Shown: positions 23,996-32,113, counted from the first letter of the stretch. The stretch: DNA of 32,113 nucleotides from Promicromonosporaceae bacterium (GCA_009783295.1 WRHK01000045.1:1-32113), one strand, 5' to 3'. Numbers and translations are program-made. Notes: generated by a model not told the origin, from the sequence alone.

Positions 23996-24906
23996 GGCGC
24001 CAGGTAGGCGACGTCGCCGTTGGAGCTGCGGATCTCGACGGTGCGGGTCGCATCCTGCGACGTGGCACCCTGGACGGTCTGGCTGCCGTTCGAGGTGCTG
24101 ATCGTGAGCCGCACGGGCTCGCCCGTGCCGGTCACGGTGACGCGGCCGTTCGACGTCCGCGCGACGACGTTCCCGGACACCTTCTCGACGTCGATGCGCC
24201 CGTTGCTGGTCTGCGCGGACGCGTCACCGCCGACGGTGCGCACCTCCACGGCGCCGTTGCTCGTCTGCGCCTCGAGCGAGCCGCCGACGTTCGCCGCCTG
24301 GATGGTGCCGTTCGAGGTGCGCAGCGTGACGTCGTGCGCGGCGTCGCGCACGGAGATCGCGCCGTTGCTGGTGCGGGCCGTGAGGCGGCCGTCGATGTTG
24401 GCGGCCTCGATGCGGCCGTTGCTCGTGTGCAGGTCCACGTCGCCGGCCAGCCCGGAGGCCACGACCTCGCCGTTGGAGGTGCGCACCTGCACCTGCGTGC
24501 CGGCGGGCAGCGTCACGTCGAGCCCGCCCGAGCACCGCCATGAGCCCCAGCTCCATGAACCGCACTTGTGCGTCACCACGAGCCGCCCGGGCGTCGTCTG
24601 GACCGAGTAGCGCGGCGAGCGGATGCCGCTGTGCGCGACGGCGTCCACCTCGATCGCTCCCTGGCCTGCGGTGATGTGCACGTCGCCGTCGGCCACCAGC
24701 TCGACCGCCGCGACGGCGGGGTACGAGTGGTGCGTGGTGGTCGTCTTCGACATCGACAGGTCCACCAGCATCACCGCGGCCTGCGCGATGAGCAGCACGC
24801 CCAGCACCAGGCCGACGGTGAGGAAGACGCGCTTGTGGGTGCTGCTGCGCTCGGGGGCCGGCGGGGGCACCGGCGCAGGGGCGTACGTGACCGGGTAGTC
24901 GCTCAT
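23992..24906 (-). CDS. DUF4097-type membrane-anchored beta-repeat protein
   Basis: 304 residues from ATG 24906, overlapping the regulator stop (ATGA). A Pro-rich cytosolic N-terminus is followed by a membrane helix at about 33-55 (VFLTVGLVLGVLLIAQAAVML), then an extracytoplasmic domain. Residues from about 155 on contain eight TSNG and one SSNG motifs. Six successive repeats have an exact 18-residue period (TSNG then hydrophobic-x-hydrophobic), which predicts a right-handed beta-helix with Asn-Gly turns. Related DUF4097/adhesin-like proteins occur downstream of histidine kinase/regulator pairs in actinobacteria. It is probably a target or co-sensor of that system. Confidence 0.85.
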   Translation of the reverse strand: MSDYPVTYAPAPVPPPAPERSSTHKRVFLTVGLVLGVLLIAQAAVMLVDLSMSKTTTTHHSYPAVAAVELVADGDVHITAGQGAIEVDAVAHSGIRSPRYSVQTTPGRLVVTHKCGSWSWGSWRCSGGLDVTLPAGTQVQVRTSNGEVVASGLAGDVDLHTSNGRIEAANIDGRLTARTSNGAISVRDAAHDVTLRTSNGTIQAANVGGSLEAQTSNGAVEVRTVGGDASAQTSNGRIDVEKVSGNVVARTSNGRVTVTGTGEPVRLTISTSNGSQTVQGATSQDATRTVEIRSSNGDVAYLAP

Positions 24907-25559
24907 GGTCGCTGTCCGTTCTGGTCGAGCCACCTCAGGACGGCGAGCACGCGGCGGTGGTCGTCGGCGTCGGGCGGCAGGCCGAGCTTGGTGAGGATGT
25001 TGGTGACGTGCTTCTCGACTGCGGCCGGCCCCACCACGAGGCGGTCGGCGATGGCGGAGTTGGAGCGGCCCTCGGCCATGAGCCGGAGCACCTCGCTCTC
25101 GCGCGGGGTGAGCGTGTCCAGGCCCGTGCTGCGCGAGCGGGCGAGCACCTGCGTGACCACCTCGGGGTCCAGCACGGTGCCGCCGCCGGCCACGCGGGCC
25201 ACGGCGTCCAGGAACTCGTCGACGTCGGCCACGCGGTCCTTGAGCACGTAGCCGAGGCCGCGAGCGCCTGCGGCGAAGAGCTCGGCGGCGTACCGCTGCT
25301 CGACGTACTGCGACAGCACCAGCACGGGCAGGTCGGGGTGCAGGGAGCGCAGGTGGACGGCGGCGCGCAGGCCCTCGTCGGTGTGCGACGGCGGCATGCG
25401 GACGTCGGTGACGAGCAGGTCGGGCAGGTCTCCGTCGGAGAGGGCGTGGACCATCTCGTCGGCGGTGGTGTACCCGACGACGTCGTGCCCCTCGGCGGCG
25501 AGCAGGCGCGTGAGGCCGTCCAGCAGCAGGACGGAGTCCTCGGCGATCACGATGCGCAC
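24903..25559 (-). CDS. LuxR/NarL-family response regulator
   Basis: 218 residues, GTG start at 25559. Receiver domain with acidic pair Glu7-Asp8, phospho-acceptor Asp52 (LLVTDVRMPP), Ser in VLVLSQYV and Lys in YVLKDRV. C-terminal LuxR helix-turn-helix LTPRESEVLRLMAEGRSNSAIADRLVV...VEKHVTNILTKLGL. It overlaps the kinase gene by 13 bp upstream and the DUF4097 gene by 4 bp downstream, a coupled three-gene operon. Confidence 0.95.
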   Translation of the reverse strand: MRIVIAEDSVLLLDGLTRLLAAEGHDVVGYTTADEMVHALSDGDLPDLLVTDVRMPPSHTDEGLRAAVHLRSLHPDLPVLVLSQYVEQRYAAELFAAGARGLGYVLKDRVADVDEFLDAVARVAGGGTVLDPEVVTQVLARSRSTGLDTLTPRESEVLRLMAEGRSNSAIADRLVVGPAAVEKHVTNILTKLGLPPDADDHRRVLAVLRWLDQNGQRP

Positions 25560-26935
25560 GGCACCTCCACGGTGAGTCGGGTGCCGGCCCCGGCGGGGCT
25601 GTGGAGGTCGAAGCTGCCGTCGAGGGCGGCGACGCGGCCCTTGAGGCCGGCCAGACCGCTGCCTGGCGCGGCGGAGGCGCCACCGCGGCCGTCGTCGGAG
25701 ACGGACACGCGCAGGCGGCAGGAGTCGCCGTCGGGCACCAGCCCGGCGGTGACGAGCGCCGACGACGCCTGGGCGTGCTTGGCCACGTTGGTGAGCGCCT
25801 CCGCGACCACGAAGTAGGCGGCCGCCTGGGCGGCCTGGCTGGCGCCACCCAGGTCGCCGTCCACCTGGACGCGCACCGGGACGGTGCTGCGGGCCGCGAG
25901 CGCCGAGAGGGCGGCGTCGAGGCCGCGGTCGCTGAGCACGGCGGGGTGGATGCCGCGCACCAGGTCGCGCAGCTCGGCGAGCGTCTCCTTGACCTCGGAG
26001 TGGGCGTGGTCGAGGGCGGCGGCCGCGGCGGCGGGGTCACGATCGGCGAGGCGGCGGGCCACGCCCAGCTCGACGCCGAGCGCGACGAGGCGCTGCTGGG
26101 CGCCGTCGTGCAGGTCGCGCTCGATGCGGCGGCGCTCGTCGTCGGCCGCCGCGACGGCGCCGGCGCGGGTCTCGGTGAGCACGGCGGCGCGCTCGCGGGC
26201 GTCGGCGGCGTCCTGCTCGGCGGCGCGGGCGCGGCGACGGGCGACGTCGGCGGCCGACGGGCCCAGCAGCGACTCGGCGAGCTGGACCTGGACGAGCGTG
26301 CCGTACTGCGCGAGCAGCGCGGCGGTCCACAGCAGCACCACGCCGAGCGCGACGCCGATCGCCACGGTGAGCGGCCACGCCGCGTGCAGCAGGCCGGTGT
26401 GCAGCCAGTCGACGACGGCGGAATCGCGGCCCACGAACAGCAGCGCGACGGCGGCGACGGCCCCGCCTGCGGCGGCGGTGACCAGCACGACGAACACGCT
26501 GGTCAGCAGCATGGAGAGGAACGCGTAGAGGGTGGCGGCCCAGCCGCGGCCGTCGCGGCAGGCGGCCCACATCGCTGACCAGCTCTCGCGGGCCGTGCCG
26601 GGGCGGCGCTCCAGCAGCGGCGAGGGGGCGGCGAGCCGGACGGGGAGCTGCAGCTCGAGCCGGCCGCGCTCCGTGGCCCCGTACCACCGGGCGGCGGCGA
26701 GGCTCAGGGCGAGCAGCGGCACCCCGACGCCGAGCGCGGGCACCAGCGCAGCGGCCACGACGACGCAGATCCAGAGCGTGAGCCCGGCGCTGATCGCCCA
26801 CACCCACCCGACGGCGAGCTGGGCGACGGCGCGGGCGGTCGCGGCCGAGAAGGGCGCCCGGAGGAACCCCGCGGCACTGGTGAGCGCCGGAGCGACGCGC
26901 TCCTCGAGCCCCCGGGCGGCGTCGGTGCTGGTCAT
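25547..26935 (-). CDS. Sensor histidine kinase (NarL-type, 'sensor' domain)
   Basis: 462 residues from ATG 26935. The N-terminal segment FLRAPFSAATARAVAQLAVG... with several helices to about residue 225 matches the actinobacterial 'Putative sensor' membrane domain. HisKA_3 contains the phospho-acceptor His276 (RRRIERDLHDGAQQRL). The ATP-binding domain shows N-box FVVAEALTNVAKHAQ, G1 VSDDGRGGA and G2 GSGLAGLKGRVAAL. It would phosphorylate the coupled response regulator. TAGCGT 7 nt before the ATG suggests a leaderless transcript, with a palindrome at 26993-27006 upstream. Confidence 0.93.
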   Translation of the reverse strand: MTSTDAARGLEERVAPALTSAAGFLRAPFSAATARAVAQLAVGWVWAISAGLTLWICVVVAAALVPALGVGVPLLALSLAAARWYGATERGRLELQLPVRLAAPSPLLERRPGTARESWSAMWAACRDGRGWAATLYAFLSMLLTSVFVVLVTAAAGGAVAAVALLFVGRDSAVVDWLHTGLLHAAWPLTVAIGVALGVVLLWTAALLAQYGTLVQVQLAESLLGPSAADVARRRARAAEQDAADARERAAVLTETRAGAVAAADDERRRIERDLHDGAQQRLVALGVELGVARRLADRDPAAAAAALDHAHSEVKETLAELRDLVRGIHPAVLSDRGLDAALSALAARSTVPVRVQVDGDLGGASQAAQAAAYFVVAEALTNVAKHAQASSALVTAGLVPDGDSCRLRVSVSDDGRGGASAAPGSGLAGLKGRVAALDGSFDLHSPAGAGTRLTVEVPCAS

Positions 26936-26942
26936 GTCTCAC

Positions 26943-27006
26943 ACGCTAGGTGCCCGGGACCGCGCCGGACACTCCGTGCGCCCACGGGTTCTGGGTAGGG
27001 CTACCC
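26943..27006 (-). promoter_or_regulatory. Kinase-operon promoter with upstream palindrome
   Basis: TAGCGT (26948-26943, minus) ends 7 nt before ATG 26935. About 45 bp upstream is GGGTAG-GG-CTACCC (26993-27006), a perfect 6-bp-arm palindrome set within wider near-symmetry (CGGGT 26985-26989, ACCCG 27009-27013). It could be the response regulator's own binding site, or a weak terminator of the AI-2E gene that ends at 27015. Confidence 0.5.
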
Positions 27007-27014
27007 CGACCCGC

Positions 27015-28136
27015 TCACGCCTCGGCGACGGCCCCGGTGGTCTCCTCGGCCTGCTCGGGCGCGTTCTCGTCCTCGGGCTCGGCGAGGGCCGGCACCAGCT
27101 CGTACCGGGTGCGGTAGAGGTCCAGGAGCGTGAGCAGCATCGCGACGACGGGTATGGCCAGCAGCGCCCCGGCGACGCCGAACATCGCGGTGCCGAGGAT
27201 CACCGACGCGAAGCTCACCGCCGGGTGCACGTTCACGGCGCGGGCGCTGATGCGGGGCTCGATCGTGAGGTTCTCGACCTGCTGGTAGAGGATGCCCCAC
27301 CCCAGCACGATGAGCCCCAGCCACGGGTTGGGGCTCAGGGCCCCCACGAGCACGGGCAGCGCGATCGAGACGTACGTGCCGATGGCGGGGATGAACTGGG
27401 CGACGATGCCCGTCCACAGGGCCAGCGCCAGCCAGGACGGCAGCCCGATGATCGCGAACACGATGCCGCTGCACACCGCGTTGAGCGTGGCGAGCGTCAG
27501 GCGGGCGCCCACGTAGCGGCCCGTCTTCTCGGCCATGGTGTCCCAGACGACGAGCGTCGCCTCCTGCGCTCGCGGCGGGAACAGGGAGGCGATCCAGCGG
27601 CGCAGCCGCGGCCCGTCGGCCGACAGGTAGAACAGCAGCAGCGCGAACACGAACGTGGTGCCCACCGCCCCGGCGAGCGTGCCGATCACGGAGACGATGC
27701 CGCCCGCGAGCTGCCCCGCGAAGCTGGCGGCGCTGCCCGCGTTGGCCTGCACCTGGTGGAGTAGGTCGTCGAGCGAGTAGCGGATGCCGAACGAGTGGTC
27801 GGCCCAGGTCAGGGCCCGCTCGACCAGGTCGGGGATGCCCTGCACCAGCGTCGTGATCTGCTGCACCATGAGGTTGCCGAACAGCCCGAAGAACACGCCG
27901 AGGAAGGCGACGACGCCGAGCATCACGATGCCCGTCGCCGCGGCGCGCGGCATGTGCCGGGCCAGGCGGCTCACGCCGGGCTCCATGGCCAGCGACACGA
28001 ACCACGCCATGAACACGGTGAAGAGCAGCGACCCCCCGGCGCGCAGCACGAACAGGCAGACCGCCACCAGCGCGACCAGGCCCACCACCACCAGCCCGGT
28101 GCGCCAGACGTTCCGCGCCTCGAACTCGACCTTCAT
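27015..28136 (-). CDS. AI-2E family transporter (PerM-like permease)
   Basis: 373 residues from ATG 28136, with GGGAGGG just upstream. About eight membrane helices in the AI-2E_transport/PerM order: paired N-terminal helices (LVVVGLVALVAVCLFVL, LLFTVFMAWFVSLAMEPG), a long polar loop with FGNLMVQQITTLVQGIPDLVERA, then helices containing GTTFVFALLLFYLSADG, AIIGLPSWLALALWTGIVAQFIPAIG and VSIALPVLVGAL. The conserved VENLTIEPRISARAVNVHP segment is also present. Family members export small molecules or ions; a role in AI-2 signalling is not implied. An acidic C-terminal tail ends the protein. Coupled to tadA by a 4-bp overlap (28133-28136). Confidence 0.92.
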   Translation of the reverse strand: MKVEFEARNVWRTGLVVVGLVALVAVCLFVLRAGGSLLFTVFMAWFVSLAMEPGVSRLARHMPRAAATGIVMLGVVAFLGVFFGLFGNLMVQQITTLVQGIPDLVERALTWADHSFGIRYSLDDLLHQVQANAGSAASFAGQLAGGIVSVIGTLAGAVGTTFVFALLLFYLSADGPRLRRWIASLFPPRAQEATLVVWDTMAEKTGRYVGARLTLATLNAVCSGIVFAIIGLPSWLALALWTGIVAQFIPAIGTYVSIALPVLVGALSPNPWLGLIVLGWGILYQQVENLTIEPRISARAVNVHPAVSFASVILGTAMFGVAGALLAIPVVAMLLTLLDLYRTRYELVPALAEPEDENAPEQAEETTGAVAEA

Positions 28137-28681
28137 CTGCCCTCCCTGTGCAGCTCGAAGAACCCCCGCAGCAGGTCCCCGCACTCCTGCTCCCGCACCC
28201 CGCCGACCACCTCCACGGCGTGGTTGGCCCGCTGGTCGCGCACCAGGTCCCACACGGACCCCGCGGCGCCCGCCTTCGGGTCCCAGGCGCCCAGCACCAC
28301 GCGCCGCACGCGGGCGGCCACGAGGGCGCCCGCGCACATGACGCACGGCTCGAGCGTGACCACCAGCGTGCAGCCCTCCAGCCGCCACTCGCCGCCCGTC
28401 ATCGCCGCCTGCCGCAGGGCCAGCACCTCGGCGTGCGCCGTCGGGTCGCCGGTCTCCTCGCGGCGGTTGCGGCCCATGCCCAGCAGCCGCCCGTCCGGCC
28501 CGACGACGATCGCCCCCACGGGCACGTCGCCGGACGCGATCGCGTGCGTCGCCTCGTGCAGCGCGATCCCCATGAGGGCGTCCCACACGGCCCGACGCTG
28601 CGACAGGCTGACCGGCGGGAAGGCGCCCTCGGCCCACGGCAGGGCCAGGCCCCGCTGCCGCGCGCCGTCGTCGTCGCTCAC
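28133..28681 (-). CDS. tadA: tRNA-specific adenosine deaminase
   Basis: 182 residues from GTG 28681; GTG 28687 is the alternative. TadA converts A34 to inosine in tRNA-Arg(ACG). Zinc-site motifs are HAE (TAHAEVLALRQA) and PCxxC (LEPCVMCAGAL), with Glu of HAE as the proton shuttle. DVPVGAIVVGPDGRLLGMGRN and VVLGAWDPKAGAAGS are family landmarks. The N-terminus is about 30 residues longer than in enterobacterial TadA. Divergent from upp with a 62-bp gap holding a perfect inverted repeat, and followed by the AI-2E gene in the same operon. Confidence 0.93.
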   Translation of the reverse strand: MSDDDGARQRGLALPWAEGAFPPVSLSQRRAVWDALMGIALHEATHAIASGDVPVGAIVVGPDGRLLGMGRNRREETGDPTAHAEVLALRQAAMTGGEWRLEGCTLVVTLEPCVMCAGALVAARVRRVVLGAWDPKAGAAGSVWDLVRDQRANHAVEVVGGVREQECGDLLRGFFELHREGR

Positions 28682-28686
28682 GTGCA

Positions 28687-28738
28687 CACCCTACGGGCGC
28701 CGTCCCGCGCGTCCAGGCGGGGCGTCGCCCGTAGGGTG
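28687..28738. promoter_or_regulatory. Mirror-image divergent leaderless promoters of tadA and upp
   Basis: CACCCTACGGGCG (28687-28699) and CGCCCGTAGGGTG (28726-28738) are a perfect 13-bp inverted repeat. Each arm carries TAGGGT: minus strand 28693-28688, 6 nt before tadA GTG 28681; plus strand 28732-28737, 6 nt before upp ATG 28744. No ribosome sites are present. The two genes thus appear to share mirrored promoters with identical -10 regions. Confidence 0.6.
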
Positions 28739-28743
28739 GGGGC

Positions 28744-29379
28744 ATGCGCCTGCACGTCGCCGACCACCCCCTCGTCGCCCACAAGCTCACCGTCCTGAGG
28801 GACCGTGACACGCCGTCGGCGACGTTCCGCCTCCTCGTCGACGAGCTGGTGACGCTGCTGGCCTACGAGGCCACGCGACACGTGCGCGTCCAGCCGCACC
28901 AGATCGAGACCCCGGTCACCACGACGACGGGCGTGAAGCTCTCCTCGCCCAGCCCGATCGTCATCCCGATCCTGCGCGCCGGCCTCGGCATGCTCGACGG
29001 CATGACGCGCCTGCTGCCGACCGCGGAGGTCGGGTTCCTGGGCCTGCAGCGCGACGAGACCACCTACGAGGCCGTCACCTACGCCAACCGCCTGCCCGAC
29101 GACCTCACCGACCGCCAGGTGTTCCTGCTCGACCCGATGCTGGCCACGGGCGGCACCCTGGTCGCGGCCATCGACTACGTGTTCGAGCGCGGCGCCCGCG
29201 AGGTCACGTGCGTGTGCCTGCTCGCCGCCCCCGAGGGCCTCAAGGTGCTCGAGGAGGCCATGGGCGACCGGGTCGACGTCGAGATCGTGGTCGCCGCCGT
29301 GGACGAGCGGCTCAACGAGAAGAAGTACATCGTCCCTGGTCTGGGCGACGCGGGCGACCGCCTCTACGGCATCGTCTGA
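28744..29379 (+). CDS. upp: Uracil phosphoribosyltransferase
   Basis: 211 residues, the normal length. Converts uracil and PRPP to UMP in pyrimidine salvage. The PRPP-binding loop is [11 protein letters not shown] (128-138, Asp130). [13 protein letters not shown] and the C-terminal [14 protein letters not shown] uracil-binding segment are characteristic. Start fixed by the leaderless promoter and family length. Confidence 0.97.
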   Translation: MRLHVADHPLVAHKLTVLRDRDTPSATFRLLVDELVTLLAYEATRHVRVQPHQIETPVTTTTGVKLSSPSPIVIPILRAGLGMLDGMTRLLPTAEVGFLGLQRDETTYEAVTYANRLPDDLTDRQVFLLDPMLATGGTLVAAIDYVFERGAREVTCVCLLAAPEGLKVLEEAMGDRVDVEIVVAAVDERLNEKKYIVPGLGDAGDRLYGIV

Positions 29380-29410
29380 CAGCGGCCTCACCTGATACAG
29401 CCGGGGCGGG

Positions 29411-32113
29411 TCAGCCCTGGCTGTTGCCGTTTCCCTTGGTCGCGCCCTTGCCGACCCCCTGGTTGCCTTGGGAGTTCTCGGAGCGGTCGCTCGCCGGCAC
29501 GTTCGCCTGCCCCGGCGGCACGGCCTTGTTCTGGCCGTTGCCCTGCGCGGCGTTCGACGTGACCGTCGGCGCGGCCGGGACGCTCGCGACCGCGCTCGCC
29601 GCGGCCTTCGCCGCCGCGCTCACGGCCGCGCTCGCCGGGCTGGCCGGATCGCTGGGGGTGGCGGGCGGGTCCGCCGGCGGGGTCGAGTCCGTGGAGTGAC
29701 CGGAGCTCGAGCCCGGGTTCGACGTCCGCGCCGCGGGCGGCGGGACGAAGCAGCGGACGCCCTTGTACGAGACGGTGTTCTTGACCGTGAAGGTCGCGCC
29801 CTCGATGTCGCGCGACAGCTCCACGGTGACCTTGCCGTCGTGCGCGTGCCGCCAGGTGCCGAGCCCGATCGTCACGGTGCGCGGCGCGTCCGCGGTGAGC
29901 ACCACCGGCCCGGTCCACAGGCCGCGACCCGGCGTGATCCGCGCGGTGAAGGCCCGCGAGGCGTCGCCGAGCGTGACCACGAGCTGCGGCGTGTGCTTGT
30001 CGGTGCACTGCGCCGTCGCGGTGATGGTGACGTCGGTGGGCCACACGAGGGTCGCGCAGCTGGTCACCGGCGTCGGGACGGTGCCCACCGCCTTGCCGTC
30101 CGCGAGCACCACGAGCTGCGCCGTGCCGAAGCTGACCGGCACCTGCACCGTCTGGGTCTGGCCCGCGGGGACGATCGTCGTGGTCGAGCCCACCACGAAC
30201 GTGACCGGCAGCGTCGAGGCCGAGTTGTCGAGCGGCACGGCCACGACGCGCGACGACGTCTCCGTCGCCGGGTCGTACTGGCAGTCGCCGACGAACGGGT
30301 CGCCCGAGAGGGCGCCGAGCGCGGGCGCGATCACCGCGTCGCCGTACGACGCCGTCACCGGCACGGGCGGCACCTCGGGCGCGGCGGGCTGGTCGCCGTC
30401 GGTGTCGACGACGAAGCGGCTCAGCGCAAACGTCGCCGTCCCGGCGGAAAGCTGCGTGGCACCCGTGTCGATGGTGAGCGTGGCCGTGTCGCCGGGGTCG
30501 AGCGCCTTGGCGGCGCTGCTCTGCCCGGCCGCGAGCAGCGTGACGTTCATCGGCTCTGGCGAGGTGTTCGTGATCGTGCCCGCGACGCGCACCTGGCCAC
30601 CCACGTCGCCCAGCGCGACGCTGCTGGTCACGGCCCACGACGGGTCGTAGCAGTCGGTCGCGGTGAACGTGCTGGCCGGCACGGTGGTCGCGTAGTCGGT
30701 GCCCGCGACCGTGGTCGTGAGCGTCCAGGTGGCCTGGCCCGCGGGCACGCGGATGCCGTCGTGGGCCGTGAGCGTCGCGGAGTCGCCGGGCTGCAGCACG
30801 CCCGACGTCGCGCTCGAGCCGGCCGCGTCGAGGCGCACCGTCACGGGCTCCTGGGTGGCGTTGCGGTACGAGCCGGTGACGACGGCGTCGGCGGTGTTCA
30901 CGCCGCCGGTCGCGGCGCACTGCGAGGCCACGGACCCGGCCCCGTCGCCCGCGCCCTGCCACAGCGGCTGGACCGTGACGAGGGCCGAGCCGGAGACGAT
31001 GTGGTCGCCGCTCTGCGAGACCGGCAGCGCCTCGAGGCTCGCCGTCCCGGAGGCGTCGGCCGACGCCGGCGCGACGATGCTCAGGGTGCCGGCCACCTCG
31101 TCGCCGGGCGCGAGCGCGGCGGGCGACGCCGCCGTGCAGGTCACGTCCTGCGGACCGGCCTGGCCGGCGGTGCAGGTCAGGCCGCCGCCCGACCCCGCGA
31201 GCCTGGTCCCCGGGGGCAGCGTGACGTCCACGGACCAGCCGGCCGCGGCGGGCGAGTCGCCCGTGTTGACGACGGCCAGCGGCACCTCGCCGGTGCCCGG
31301 GTTGAGGAGCGCGCCGACGGCGCCCACCTGCGCGGACAGCTCGGCGCCGTACTGCGTGACGTCGGTCGGCGCCATGTCGACGGGCGTGCTGGCCACGCCG
31401 TCGGCCCACACGGAGCCGCTGATCTCGTACGTGCCGCCGTCGTGCGCCACCACCACGAACGCCGCGTCGGCGGTGTCGCCACCCGGCACGTCGCCGAGGT
31501 CGCAGAGCACGGCCTGCGGGTCCGTGGAGTCGGCGCGGCAGGCGAGGGCGTCCGTGGTGAGCGGCACGACGCTCGCCGCCTTGCCGGCGGGCGCCGTCGG
31601 ACCCTGGAGGTCCAGCCCCGGCGGCAGCATGAACCGCGCCGTGGTGCCGCGAGCCGTCTGGTCGCCCTGGTTGGTGACGCTCAGCGCCACCCGCTGCGGG
31701 ACGCGGGGCGTGAGCGGGCCGGTGCTCACCGGCTCGACGGACAGCTCCGCGGGCTGTCCCAGAGCCAGGACGGGTGCGTCGAGCAGCGGGCCGATGTCGG
31801 ACGGCGACGGGCTGGGTGCCAGCGACGGCTCCGCCGACGGCGACGCGCTCGGTGCCAGCGTGGGCGCGGCGAGGCTCACGGCCGGGGCGACGACGGCCGC
31901 GGGAGGGTTGTGCGTGGAGGTCGCGGCCTCTCCGGGGGGCGCCATCACCTGCAGCACGGTGACCACGCCGACGGCCGCGACGGCGACGGCGCCCGCCGCG
32001 GCCATGACGCTGGTGCCGCCCAGGGCCGCGCCGGCGGAGACGGCGCCGACGGTCCCGACGGTGGTGGCGGCCCCCGCAGCGGCGGTGCCGGCGGCGGCCG
32101 TGGCGGCAGCGGT
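29411..32113 (-). CDS. Large extracytoplasmic DUF11-like protein, N-terminus outside the window
   Basis: At least 900 residues; the frame remains open to the right edge, so an ATG at 32005 is probably internal. The first visible 35 residues are Ala/Thr/Gly-rich, then a membrane helix (VMAAAGAVAVAAVGVVTVL), a Pro/Ser/Ala spacer (residues rich in PSPS), and a series of beta-sandwich repeats of DUF11/CARDB type (for example VALSVTNQGDQTARGTTARFMLPPGLDL, VPLAVVNTGDSPAAAGWSVDVTLPPGTRL). The C-terminal 110 residues are a Ser/Pro/Ala and Gly/Asn-rich low-complexity tail without an LPxTG signal. It is therefore anchored near its N-terminus with the repeats outside. The missing N-terminal part should be cytosolic; a sigma-factor domain, as in some actinobacterial fusions, is a guess. 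Confidence 0.75.
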   Translation of the reverse strand, partial: TAAATAAAGTAAAGAATTVGTVGAVSAGAALGGTSVMAAAGAVAVAAVGVVTVLQVMAPPGEAATSTHNPPAAVVAPAVSLAAPTLAPSASPSAEPSLAPSPSPSDIGPLLDAPVLALGQPAELSVEPVSTGPLTPRVPQRVALSVTNQGDQTARGTTARFMLPPGLDLQGPTAPAGKAASVVPLTTDALACRADSTDPQAVLCDLGDVPGGDTADAAFVVVAHDGGTYEISGSVWADGVASTPVDMAPTDVTQYGAELSAQVGAVGALLNPGTGEVPLAVVNTGDSPAAAGWSVDVTLPPGTRLAGSGGGLTCTAGQAGPQDVTCTAASPAALAPGDEVAGTLSIVAPASADASGTASLEALPVSQSGDHIVSGSALVTVQPLWQGAGDGAGSVASQCAATGGVNTADAVVTGSYRNATQEPVTVRLDAAGSSATSGVLQPGDSATLTAHDGIRVPAGQATWTLTTTVAGTDYATTVPASTFTATDCYDPSWAVTSSVALGDVGGQVRVAGTITNTSPEPMNVTLLAAGQSSAAKALDPGDTATLTIDTGATQLSAGTATFALSRFVVDTDGDQPAAPEVPPVPVTASYGDAVIAPALGALSGDPFVGDCQYDPATETSSRVVAVPLDNSASTLPVTFVVGSTTTIVPAGQTQTVQVPVSFGTAQLVVLADGKAVGTVPTPVTSCATLVWPTDVTITATAQCTDKHTPQLVVTLGDASRAFTARITPGRGLWTGPVVLTADAPRTVTIGLGTWRHAHDGKVTVELSRDIEGATFTVKNTVSYKGVRCFVPPPAARTSNPGSSSGHSTDSTPPADPPATPSDPASPASAAVSAAAKAAASAVASVPAAPTVTSNAAQGNGQNKAVPPGQANVPASDRSENSQGNQGVGKGATKGNGNSQG

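Noticed and set aside
1-32113. CRISPR array, rRNA or intact transposase
   Set aside because: No regularly spaced repeats of CRISPR type, no rRNA sequence and no DDE or serine transposase frame were seen.

Overview
The DNA is uniformly GC-rich and its gene families (SCO6880/VirB4-type and TraSA/FtsK-type transfer ATPases, RepSA-like initiator, Pra-like protein, ECF sigma with membrane partner, 'sensor'-domain histidine kinase, divergent tadA/upp) point to a high-GC actinomycete, most like Cellulomonadaceae, Promicromonosporaceae or relatives. That placement is inferred from gene content only; no rRNA is present.

Layout: (1) 1-20681 is the right-hand part of an integrative conjugative element (ICE) whose left end lies outside the window. 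It starts with a T4SS-like operon (VirB4-like ATPase, VirB6-like membrane protein, VirB8-like protein, VirB1-like/M23 wall hydrolase, one unknown), 1-6100. A cargo segment follows, 6382-15224: AlbA_2 ATPase, small membrane proteins, HD and Nudix hydrolases, ECF sigma factor with a membrane-bound partner, and an XRE/DUF5919 regulator. The maintenance module, 15374-20618, is a tightly coupled operon: Pra-like activator, unknown protein, FtsK/TraSA-like translocase, RepSA-like HUH initiator, Xis and tyrosine integrase. Int ends 63 bp from the 3' end of a tRNA-Ser(CGA) gene (20682-20768, minus), the likely integration site. (2) 20769-32113 is ordinary chromosome: MBL-fold hydrolase, class II-like sirtuin, FAD-dependent desaturase-like oxidoreductase, a histidine kinase/response regulator/DUF4097 operon, AI-2E family transporter, tadA, upp, and a long extracytoplasmic DUF11-like protein that runs off the right edge.

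How it may work together: Int/Xis move the element in and out of the tRNA gene, the Rep protein replicates the circle, and the FtsK-like ATPase would move DNA. The VirB-like genes would build an envelope channel and the M23 protein would open the wall. Having both an AICE-type maintenance/translocase block and a VirB-like channel operon on one element is the most notable feature. Control probably lies in the 15225-15373 intergenic region, where repeated ACGTCCC sites overlap the promoter of the XRE/DUF5919 regulator and face the pra-led operon.

A recurring regulatory theme is apparent leaderless expression: eight genes have a TANNNT hexamer 6-7 nt before the start codon. Two of these (tadA and upp) sit in a perfect 13-bp inverted repeat.
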